64,000 nt of DNA, taken from assembly GCF_963678635.1 (NCBI RefSeq), contig NC_087063.1, forward strand, positions 38,452,759-38,516,758. The letters are read 5' to 3'. Positions 55,883-64,000 of this stretch are shown here, piece by piece. Each line of letters opens with the position of its first letter. Within the stretch, counting starts at the first letter, position 1. Below the pieces are notes generated by a model. That model made no database searches. It saw nothing but the letters and a program-made list of their open reading frames with translations, and was not told the origin of the DNA. This DNA is from Symsagittifera roscoffensis. Its lineage: Eukaryota; Xenacoelomorpha; Acoela; Convolutidae. Position numbers and translations under genes: made by a program.

Positions 55883-55980
55883 CATGGCATTTTTCCTATA
55901 ATCACGGTCTGTAGAATTGGAAATTTTGTAGCCTCTGTTCTCTGCTTATTTTGTGGCTAGTGTTTGTGATATATAAAGTG

Positions 55981-56050
55981 TCCGTGGCTCAATGGTTTGT
56001 TCGCGAGACTCCTAATATCTAAGTCGCAGATTAAATCCGAAACCTAATTC
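55981..56050 (+). tRNA. tRNA-like segment (decayed tRNA or tRNA-derived SINE head)
   Basis: TCCGTGGCTCAATGGTTTG fits an A-box (TGGCTCAATGG) and, 36 bases on, CAGATTAAATCCG resembles a weakened B-box (expected GGTTCGAATCC). The spacing is right for a tRNA, but the acceptor stem and T-arm do not pair well and the anticodon arm is poor. It is more likely a pseudogene or SINE head than a working tRNA. Confidence 0.3.
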
Positions 56051-56304
56051 GAAACCTTAAATTTCAAACCTAATTTGAGGCTTATTTCTATGTTTTTATT
56101 GCACCTTAAAGAGCTGCTTGTTGTCGTGTTTTGAGCCTGAATTGGTAATGTTCACATATAACGAATTTTACTCGATCGCTTTAATCGCTCGGAAATAGGC
56201 AAAAAAATTTAAGTTTTAGACCATTTTTTCTTGGTTTTGCGCGGAAAACAAAAAAGAAAAAACTAAAATCAGAATACAAAACTTCTCCCCAATTTGAAGA
56301 AGGA

Positions 56305-56560
56305 TAGCTTGTTGCTAGGCAAATAGCACTGAATGTTGCGACCACCTTCTCAGAAAAAAAAATTTTTGTACGGCGTGTGATGATAAAACTTCACAAACGC
56401 GTAGAATTTTCGAAAACTTGACATATACAATTCCAGTTGTCGTCAAAAATTAATTAAACAAAAGAGTGATAGTTTTTAATTTAATTTCAATTTTTGCACT
56501 TAAGATCTCAAATGTATTTGAAATTTTTTTTACCAGAGAAGCTCTGAATGAAGCTTCGAG
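56305..56560 (+). repeat. Dispersed repeat (D family), copy 2
   Basis: GCACTGAATGTTGCGACCAC, then TACGGCGTGTGATGATAAAA, CAAACGCGTAGAATTTTCG and a GTCGTCAAAAATTAATTAAA segment follow the order of copies 1 and 3. The right part (ACCAGAGAAGCTCTGAATGA) also matches copy 3 (GCCAAAGAAGAGCTAAAGGA). Confidence 0.6.
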
Positions 56561-56718
56561 AACTAATTTGCTTTCAGTAAACTCAAGTATTTTGAGCCCT
56601 AATTGCTACTTTTCTTATATTACAAACGTTACTCGATCGCTTTCCTCGCTCGTAAATAGAAGAAAAACAAAAAACTTCAAACCAGCTTTTCTCGACTCTG
56701 GGAAAAACTTACCAAATA

Positions 56719-56878
56719 CAAAGTTCCTCTCCATTTTCAATGGCTGGAACAAAAACTCTTATTTCGAACAAATTGATTATAATATAAAATTTTGATCCTT
56801 AAGTTAGGCTTACTCCGCGCTTAAGAAGGTTGAGGAAATAGTTTTTGTTCCAACCATTGAAATTGGGGAGGAACTTTG
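56719..56878. repeat. Inverted repeat with ~38 bp arms
   Basis: CAAAGTTCCTCTCCATTTTC...GGAACAAAAAC at 56719-56756 pairs with GTTTTTGTTCCAACCATTGA...GAACTTTG at 56841-56878, with a few mismatches and an ~84 bp spacer. A further partial arm copy (GTTCCGAACATTTC...GGAACTTCGTATTC) follows at about 56921-56960. Confidence 0.7.
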
Positions 56879-56960
56879 AATTCGGGCGTGTTTTAGCTTT
56901 TATTTTTTTTTGTTCCGAACATTTCAAAAATGTGGAGGAACTTCGTATTCAGGTATGTTT

Positions 56961-59900
56961 TATTTTTTGTTTTCCACTCAGAAGTTAAATCATGTACCAC
57001 TTTCTGAATGCACCTTGGTATATATGCTCGATTTGAGTTCAATTCAATTTTATCTGCTACAAGTTAGGTAAGCTGCGCTTTCCAATTACAAAAGTGTAAA
57101 GGTGACGGAAAACGTGATTGACTTTTAGTTCCGATCGTTGTATTTGGGTGCATTTTAGTTTTTTTTTTGTTTTCACGCAAAGTCAGGTAACAGAAATAAT
57201 CATCTGACATGGTCAGGTGATATTTCATGTTAAAGTCCTTTCAGTGTCAAGAAAAACCGATTAGGTTTTTTTTAGCAAATAGGCTTAGAATTGGCTTTTT
57301 TTAGGAAAAACATAGTATTATTCAAGGTCTGAACATTGAAGTTTGCTCTATTTAATATATTTTGTGAAGTTTTTAGCGCCATTTTGGGGATTGCATATAT
57401 AATTTTTTTCTATTTTTATTTAGATTTTTCTGGTAAATGTGCGACAAAAACAGTTGAACATCCTGCGAATTTTACGAAGACTGTAGAATATGCTTAAGTT
57501 TTAGACTTTTGCCAAATCTTTTGATCAAATTAAGCAAATAAAAACGACATTCAATTGAAAAAAAAGATATTCGTTTTCAAGAATATGTTCGGACAAGACC
57601 ATTCTGGTGGGACAAGAATATGGTCTTTTTCAAGAAAGTTTTGTGCTTCTTGCATAGAAACGGGCTAGTCTTGCTTTTTGCATGGCTAGGAGTCGATGAA
57701 CGTGGTTCAGACTCTTATATAGGTCGCGATCTTTTTTTTTCAGGAAAAAGGTTTAAGTTTGTTCAGGCTCAATTTTAACTTTTCGCGGCTTGACTTCTCG
57801 TTTCTTTCTAAATTCAGTTCATTACCTCAGTTAAGAGGAAGGCACGCTCCAGTATCGAACAGCAAACAGATAAAGTTCATAAAAACGTGATCGACTTCTA
57901 GTTTCGAAAGTGGAACTTAATTTTGATATTTCCCAGCGAAATCAAAAAATTTAATATTCCATCCAGTTTTCTCAAATTGTGTTAATTTTGTCATAAATTG
58001 GTCAATCACAAATTGTTCTAGAAATTCAAATAGCTCTAAAGGGCATCTAATTGTTTTCTCTGAAATTCATAAATTAAATTCTTAAGTCAGTTTTTTTTCT
58101 GTTTACTGCGTTCATTGACTCTTTTCCAACTGTATGTTTTAATGTTTTGTCCTACTAAGCTGATGTAAAGCAATCTGTTTTTGGGCCCCGAGCTGTAATA
58201 TGAACCTTCTTGGATGAGGTTGGATGACATTTGACAAATTTTTGAACAGTTTTTTCTTAAAACTGTTTTTTAAATCCTAACTGCGAATGAGATCTCTCAT
58301 AGATACAAAAATTTTTAGTGTGCCGGATCTAAATGCTTTTGGACACATTATTAACAGCGTGCTAACATTTTTTTTTCAAAAGTTCATCTTTCTAGGCTTT
58401 CATCGAACGAGACCCACAAAGAACAATACTCGCAGCCCTTGACCTATCAAAGCATTTTTAGAGACCATCCTTCCAAGGCCGGAAAAAACCGCAGTGTATT
58501 TCCTCAGGGATCATTCGTTCTCCTGACTCTTTTCTACTGTACTTGACTCAACCACGCCCCCAAAAAAGCAAAGACTCAAAGGCAAAATTATGAAATTTAT
58601 ATCAAAGTATCTTTCGTACTTTTCGAAAACTTCATCTCGAACTCTCCACTTTCTAAGTGTTCTCTAACTCTCCACTACATCTCCACTAATTTCCCCTTCT
58701 TATTTAAAACTTAAACGCATTTAACGCAAGGCCAACTGCAGCCCCGCAAAACTTCGCTCCAGTTAACCACCTTTTGTAAACTTACCTAAATCGAATACCC
58801 CAGACGAATATCGCACGTTTTATCCCCTAAAGCCCAACCCACTGACTATGCTCTCACTCTAGTCTAGTCCTTTTGAACCAACTGTTTTACTCTGACTGAA
58901 TCCTTTGTCAAGCACATCAGTTTCCAGAGCTAATTCTTTGACGACTAAAAGGGTGCTGCCCCAGAAGAGGCAAAATCAACAACAAAGGTAAATACTTTGC
59001 TTTCCTTTTGGACTTTTGCTTTCCTATGCGTTTGTTCATTTTTTTGCACGTATAGTTTCTATTCAATGAGTCTGGATATGTCCAGGGCGCGGTAGGAGCC
59101 AAGTATTTAATTTCAAGGTCGACTGCGTGATCGCTTATTTTTTAAGCCACAAAACAGCTTATTTTGGCTCTCTGATTAATCCGATTTTCATTACAAGTAT
59201 CGTCAGGTCTAGCTTCAGCTCGTCTTAAAATTATATCGAGAGTACTTTATTCTCCAGCTCGATAATGTAAAAACATATATTCTTTCATTTTAAATCTGAT
59301 CTGGATTTTTTAGACTGTAATGCACTCTTAAATTCTGTACAAAGAAAAGTCCTGTTGTTTTCTTGCAGTGTTTCTCTGACAAAAATACAGACCCATTTTC
59401 ATATTTTATCACTTCACAATTGCGCTTTCGTTCGATAAATCTTATTTTTCCTAAAGAAAGCTCATTTCCCAATTTACATACTATCCACGCAATCCGAAAG
59501 TGGGCGTCCCGTGATTGCATTTCATCCAGTTAGCTGAGCGGTGTGTTTGCGTGCACATTTCCCCATTTTACTTATTAATTCGATTAATCTGGCTGCTCTG
59601 GTGAAAAGCATTAGCTTGACTGAGGAGAGTGAGCCCCTGGTACTGGGTTGGGGTCTCTGAGACCCGCTTGACCCCGTTACGAACCAACCACTCTTCACCC
59701 GATTACCAACTACGATCCCGTCTATTTATAACAGGAGGCTGGGCCTTTGTTAGATCGTTTCAGCTCAGGATTATTATCACGATTTCAGAGGTTACAAAGA
59801 AACAAGGCAGCCAATACAGCTGACTAGAACCACAATCATAGATACGGATTAGTGTTGATCGAATAAACGAAAATTGGATGATACCTGAGTTATAGCTTTG

Positions 59901-60560
59901 AATTGTGTTGTCGTACAGAGAAGTTGAGCTGTTGCTGACCTGAAGACGGAATAGCTGCAATCAGACCCAGACATAGCTTTCAATAATTTACCCTCAGAAG
60001 TAGAACAGATATTCCTCACTTTCACTCTCATTTTGTTTGCCTTATCTCCCGGCTCTAAATTGCTTTCACTCTTTCGAGACTTACTTGAGAGAAAGTTTAT
60101 TTTAAGCTTTGCTGCTGTGCTGAGCCGCACAGCATCAAATGAGACTACTGATAAGTAACCTCATGTTCTTCTGGTGCGCTTTTTTCCTGTCTACTTGCTA
60201 GTTGCTCCAAGCTTGAAATTACTTTTCCATCTCTCTCACTAGGTCGCTGCGCCTCTGTGGGCACTAAAATCATCAAAGTGCTCAGTGCCCCCTCATCTAT
60301 TTCTTACCCTGCATCAGTTGTGTTGTTGTAACTGTAAGGTCAAATACATCAGCTAAGATGGATTGGAGCTAAATGGCACCACTGTACCACCAGTCTGCGC
60401 CACCCATTCAGCTTCTCTGATCACCTCCTTCTCGCCCTCTGAATTCCCTGTCCTGTATCACATCATCATCACCGCCATAGTCCCACTCACACTTCCTCAG
60501 CAGACCACTGCCACCACTCTCCTTTGTTCATACTGTTTGCACAGCAACTACTCTACCGAA
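56961..60560. other. Upstream region of the TSC22-family gene
   Basis: No gene is supported. The left half is AT-rich and repeat-like. The right half (about 58400-60560) is less AT-rich and should contain promoter and 5' untranslated sequence of the TSC22-like gene. A 7 bp stem palindrome GGGTCTCTGAGACCC lies at 59651. No obvious TATA box or initiator can be assigned. The frame of the TSC22 exon stays open upstream to 60363 without an ATG. Confidence 0.4.
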
Positions 60561-62047
60561 ATGAGCAACGCTGTAAACGCAACGAACACCAACAGCAGCA
60601 GTATTAGTGTTATAAATACTGATGGTGTGTCTGCTTCAAGGAAAAGTTCAGTCTCTGATGAGGCGGCGGAGAATCCAGAGGAAATAAATACATGTGCAGT
60701 CGCTTCAAAAGGTATTTATAATGATATTTATAAAGCAACTGACGCGGGATCGAGCAAAGATTCAAAATCGCACATGCAGTCTCAAAAATCGACAGAGTCG
60801 AATGACCTGAAAGGAGAAGCAGGGGCTACCGTTGCCTGCGAGTCGGACTGGACATCGCCGGTGAAAAGTGTAAATAGAGGCGTTGCATCATCTGGGTCCT
60901 CAGTTTCAGGAGCGGCTAATCCCCCTCTCTCACTGGCCAAGAAAGCGACCAAGTTCGAGATCATCAGCGTACAGGAGGTCGAGAATGACGAAGTAGACGA
61001 TGGGGAAGAGAGCGGAGAAGACGTGGAAGACTCTGTCACTGAGCTGAACTCCAATCAGTCACGAGGCAGCTTCAGCAACGAAGAATACTCTAAAGAAGCG
61101 CCGCTATCACAGACTGTAACCAATCTCCTTGTTGCAAAAGATGCACCCATGGTAGGAGGACAGAGCAATGATAATGGGAACAATGAATCAACCTTATTGG
61201 ATTCAAAAATGCCCATGAAAGACGGAAATAAGGCCAGTATATCTAATGCGCCATATAGCAGAACTAACTCAGAAGAACTCGCTGCCAATGGACACACAGT
61301 ATTATCTTCCACCACTCTTTCCCGAATGCAGCCCAAGGTTGTGTCCAACAAACGAGCTCTGGAAAACAACATTTCTTCTATTGCTCCCCATGGCCAGTTA
61401 GTTGTGAGCGAAGCTTATTGTAGCCAAGGCTCGCCCCCAAATGGAATAGCTGATGACGGTGCTGTAGGAGTACCGATTAATCAGACTCAGTCCAACGTAG
61501 CGTTGAATACAAATCCTAATTCATCCACACTATCAGCTTCAGTTTCGCATCATCCACACTCTAATGTTTTGCCATCGAGGTTCCGGGTGGTCAAAAAGGT
61601 GAAGCCGTACCATGGGAAACGAGGCAGATGGGATTGTAATGACGTCCCCTCCGACGTAATCATGAGGAGCACCAACTCAAATGCCGTTCCAGCTAATTCA
61701 AACCACCCCACAATCATCGCTGCCCACGCCAACTTAGCCGGTGGAGTCAGTCCGGAACATCAGCAGCAGCAGATGTACAATTCCAACGCAGCCCTCACCA
61801 GAGTCATGTGTCAGCACGTGAATTCAAACAATGCCTCCTTCGCATCTGCCGAAGACATGAGTGGGTCGAACAAGAACCCCATTCATGTACCCTTAGTTAG
61901 TCACGTGACTTCCTCTGGCAACAGCCAGAAGGGCAACTTGCAGGAGAATCAGATTGGATTCCATCCAATTGCGTCGCTGGATGAGGCACTAAGTAATGCT
62001 GTTACGGGGGATGCGATATCAGAAAGGAAGCAGTCTCTGCCCAACTG
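60561..62047 (+). CDS. TSC22-domain family protein (bunched/TSC22D long isoform), first coding exon
   Basis: ATG at 60561 (MSNAVNATNTNSSSI) begins about 495 codons of Ser/Asn-rich, largely disordered protein. Two islands match conserved N-terminal boxes of long TSC22 isoforms: KKATKFEIISVQEVEND (about residues 127-145, followed by an acidic run) and SRFRVVKKVKPYHGKRGRWD (about residues 339-360, the R-F-R-(V/I)-V-K...RGRW block). In animals these boxes bind partners such as Mlf1-adaptor molecule (Madm/NRBP1) and support growth control. The exon end is uncertain: donors at 62048 (ACTG|GTCAGG) or 62033 (CA|GTCTCT) both leave the phase needed by the next exon. The open frame runs on to 62159 but enters a dispersed repeat at 62089, so that tail is probably intron. 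Confidence 0.8.
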
Positions 62048-62088
62048 GTCAGGAAGTGGATTATTTTTAATGAGTAAATTACCTATCA

Positions 62089-62395
62089 ACAACAAGGGTA
62101 GCCGGTTGCTGTGCATGTATCACAGAATGTTCCGACCACATTCTCAGGGTCGGAGATAGTGTCTTTTTTCAAGATAGTGTCTTTTTTTTCAAGATAGTGT
62201 CTTTTTTGTACGTCGCGTGATGATGCAACTATACGAATGCGTAGCAATTTGGTGAGTTTGGTATAAACGGCTCCAATTGTCTCCAAAATAAATTATAAAA
62301 AAAACATGAAAAATTGCTCTAAAAATTTTAAATATTTTTGAAACTTTTTTTGCCAAAGAAGAGCTAAAGGACTGATAATCTAAGGTTAAATTCAT
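62089..62395 (+). repeat. Dispersed repeat (D family), copy 3, in the first TSC22 intron
   Basis: GGTTGCTGTGCATGTATCAC, CACAGAATGTTCCGACCACA, three AAGATAGTGTCTTTTTT units (62152-62207), then TACGTCGCGTGATGATGCAA, ATGCGTAGCAATTTGG, ATTGTCTCCAAAATAAATTA and GCCAAAGAAGAGCTAAAGGA. It shares order with copies at 52.3 and 56.3 kb. It fills most of the intron between the first two coding exons. Confidence 0.7.
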
Positions 62396-62433
62396 CATTT
62401 ACTGCTAGGGAGATTCATGAGCGATTATTTCAG

Positions 62434-62614
62434 GGAATCGGGAGGCACCTTGGCTAATGGGGACGTGAGTGCGAGCAAGAATCATGCAGCTATCTTTGCT
62501 GCTGTTGCTACTAGGTGTGGATCTTCTCGTTCGGATGAAGACAGTGGCGGCAGCTCTGAAGCAGGCGCACGAGGAGCTCTTGATGACGTCACCAGGAAGC
62601 TGGAGCAAGTAATG
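62434..62614 (+). CDS. TSC22-family gene, second coding exon with the start of the TSC box
   Basis: An acceptor (GATTATTTCAG) precedes 62434 and a donor (GTGAGA) follows 62614. The frame gives ESGGTLANGDVSAS..., a Gly/Ser-rich linker, and ends ALDDVTRKLEQVM, which matches the first helix of the TSC box (D-x-K-I-E-Q-A-M in relatives). The exon ends in phase 0, so the TSC box continues exactly in the next exon. An in-frame ATG at 62417, just before the acceptor, could start a short isoform; TSC22 genes often have such isoforms from internal promoters. Confidence 0.8.
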
Positions 62615-62861
62615 GTGAGAAACTACTGAGACCGTTTGATGGCGTGGTACCTTTCTAAGAATAATGAACTTTGACGCTTCATTTCGAGTACATATTGGGT
62701 GCAAGTATAGAACTTAAAATGAAGATTTTTGGTGCTAAAAAGATTACCTGTTTACTATTTACTAACAAATTCACGTGTTTATTGGCTGTGCTTGATTAAG
62801 CAAAAATGAGTGCTGAACTTTTCCTTAAATCCAATGTTGTTTAACATGCTTTACTATTTAG

Positions 62862-64000
62862 GAGGTGGTGAAGTCTCATGTGGTGATGACTGTACAAGAA
62901 GAATTCGAAATGGTCAAGTCTGAGCTGGAGAACATAAAAGCGAGAAATATTCAACTGGAAAAAGAAAACTCTTTCCTGAGACAGCAGCAGCACGGTAACA
63001 GTAAGAAGAGAGATGCATCGATTCAAGTCAACTCGTCAACTATGACAGCCAACCAGGAATCGATCGCATCAAATATCAAGAATGAAGAGGCCACATCATC
63101 AGGCGTGGAAAAGCTTGCTACTGTTCGGCCGAGCTCCAGTTCTCCAGCAGTCAGTATGCCCTACGTTGTGCTCGGCATTGGCAATGCATCTAGTTCCAAT
63201 ATTGCTTTGAACTACCACACAAACCACAACGAGTTCCAGCCAGTGTTTCAGCGTCCGACGCAGTTGCAATCTCTAGGCTATTATCCAATGTCTTTCATGC
63301 AAAATGCACCCACTATTACTCACGCTCTCCCTGGTGCCTCACATCATCAGAAGCTCTCGACATCTTCAGAGGATCAGAATCACGGTTTGAATGGAATGCT
63401 GACATTGGAAGCTTCCGGCACTACCAATGCTCAGCAGCTTCAGACTTCTTATTCCAAAGGGGGTTCTGATTCTGGTAGAAGCTCCCTGGAACCAACGAAG
63501 GAGAGAAATCAATCATTTGATTCTGCTTCCCAGCAGTCGATGGCTAATGATTCGACAATCAATGGAAATCAACAGCTGTTGCAATATCAGTCTCTGAACT
63601 TTGCACAGCAGCCTTCAACTAAAAGTAACTTGATCAGTGGTGCCAATCAGAATATAGGGACTTCTTCCAATGCGTATGCCTCAGTGCAAAACATGGTTCA
63701 AATTCAATCCAATAGTGATGCTAGTTCTTCTGCCTCGGATCAGACTCACATGTTGCAGCAGCAGCAGCAGCAGACTCTTTCTGTGATTCCTGCTCAGCAG
63801 GTGTCGCAATCTCAGCAGCAGCAATTTGCGGCAGCATTTCAACATTCTCATCTGAATACGATTGCTGGTGGACTAATGCCGGTGCAACAGGTTCAGCCTC
63901 AACAACAATTATTTTATATGCCGCAAGTAGCGCTGCAGCCAATTCAGCAGTCACATGGATTCAGCTTTTCCATGGTGCCACAGATGCAAAACCACTCTGC
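62862..64000 (+). CDS. TSC22-family gene, third coding exon: leucine zipper and long Gln-rich tail (partial)
   Basis: An acceptor (CTTTACTATTTAG) precedes 62862. The frame opens EVVKSHVVMTVQEEFEMVKS, then ELENIKARNIQLEKENSFLR: the second half of the TSC box followed by the leucine zipper, which mediates homo- and heterodimers of TSC22 proteins. Conserved residues include V-K-S-H and N-x-x-L-E-x-E-N. After about residue 47 the frame stays open to the window edge, over 330 codons of Ser/Gln/Asn-rich sequence with a (CAG)6 run at 63756 and repeated QQ tracts. Known TSC22 proteins usually end soon after the zipper, so this tail is unusually long. The stop lies beyond the window. Confidence 0.85.

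Larger units (their letters stand above)
53189..55978 (+). mobile_element. CR1/Jockey-group LINE, internally deleted
   Basis: ORF1 remnant, endonuclease start, an abrupt junction near 54470 that removes the rest of the endonuclease and the first reverse transcriptase block, then the reverse transcriptase palm and C-terminus. It ends near a (CTA)n tract. Frame breaks are frequent. The closest clade by motif style is CR1-like; I cannot place it more finely. Confidence 0.7.

Noticed and set aside
60363-60560. Upstream extension of the TSC22 frame
   Set aside because: It contains no ATG; translation more likely starts at 60561.
1-64000. Genome-wide reassignment of UAA/UAG
   Set aside because: The TSC22 and receptor-like exons do not use UAR as sense codons. 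The pattern is limited to the large element.

Overview
This window is AT-rich animal nuclear DNA from an invertebrate-type genome. Evidence for an animal: spliced genes with GT/AG introns, a TSC22/bunched-family leucine-zipper gene, the first exons of what looks like an NMDA-type glutamate receptor, and several classes of animal retroelement. I cannot name the species. There are no operons, and no rRNA, CRISPR or bacterial features.

Host genes. On the minus strand at the left, an exon with a signal peptide (9018-9295) joins in frame to an extracellular-domain exon (3976-4279). Together they look like the 5' end of an ionotropic glutamate receptor, and the intron between them carries three copies of a ~540 bp repeat. 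On the plus strand at the right end, a TSC22-domain gene (60561 to beyond 64000) has both conserved N-terminal boxes, a TSC box/leucine zipper split by an intron, and an unusually long Gln/Ser-rich tail that runs off the window.

Mobile DNA fills most of the rest. From left to right: a Mutator-like transposase fragment (1.6 kb); the 540 bp repeats (5-13 kb); a three-unit ~3 kb tandem array (13.5-21.5 kb) running into a nearly intact L1/Tx1-like LINE (21.56-24.85 kb); decayed unidentified coding remnants (25.9-27.2 kb and 40.3-41.5 kb); a 12.6 kb element with multi-kilobase terminal inverted repeats (27634-40245); three retroelements with a C-terminal restriction-like endonuclease (42.2-44.0 minus, 44.3-47.65 minus, 48.0-50.9 plus); a CR1-like LINE (53.2-55.9 kb); and a dispersed repeat at 52.3, 56.3 and 62.1 kb that is related to part of the 3 kb array.

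The most notable object is the 27.6-40.2 kb element. It has an apparent 6 bp target duplication (AATGCA), ends starting AG with a short AGT tandem repeat, and long inverted repeats. This is the terminal signature of Maverick/Polinton integration. Yet it has no reading frame long enough for PolB, integrase, packaging ATPase or capsid. It carries instead small, mostly single- or double-domain proteins that look mutually related (strand-rich, with a C-terminal helix), a tiny Cys/His zinc-finger gene in each inverted repeat, phased CCAAT boxes, CRE and heat-shock-like sites, and a minisatellite. In-frame UAA or UAG codons interrupt several of its genes although each reading continues sensibly beyond. 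I suggest a non-autonomous or divergent Polinton-like element with an undescribed gene set.
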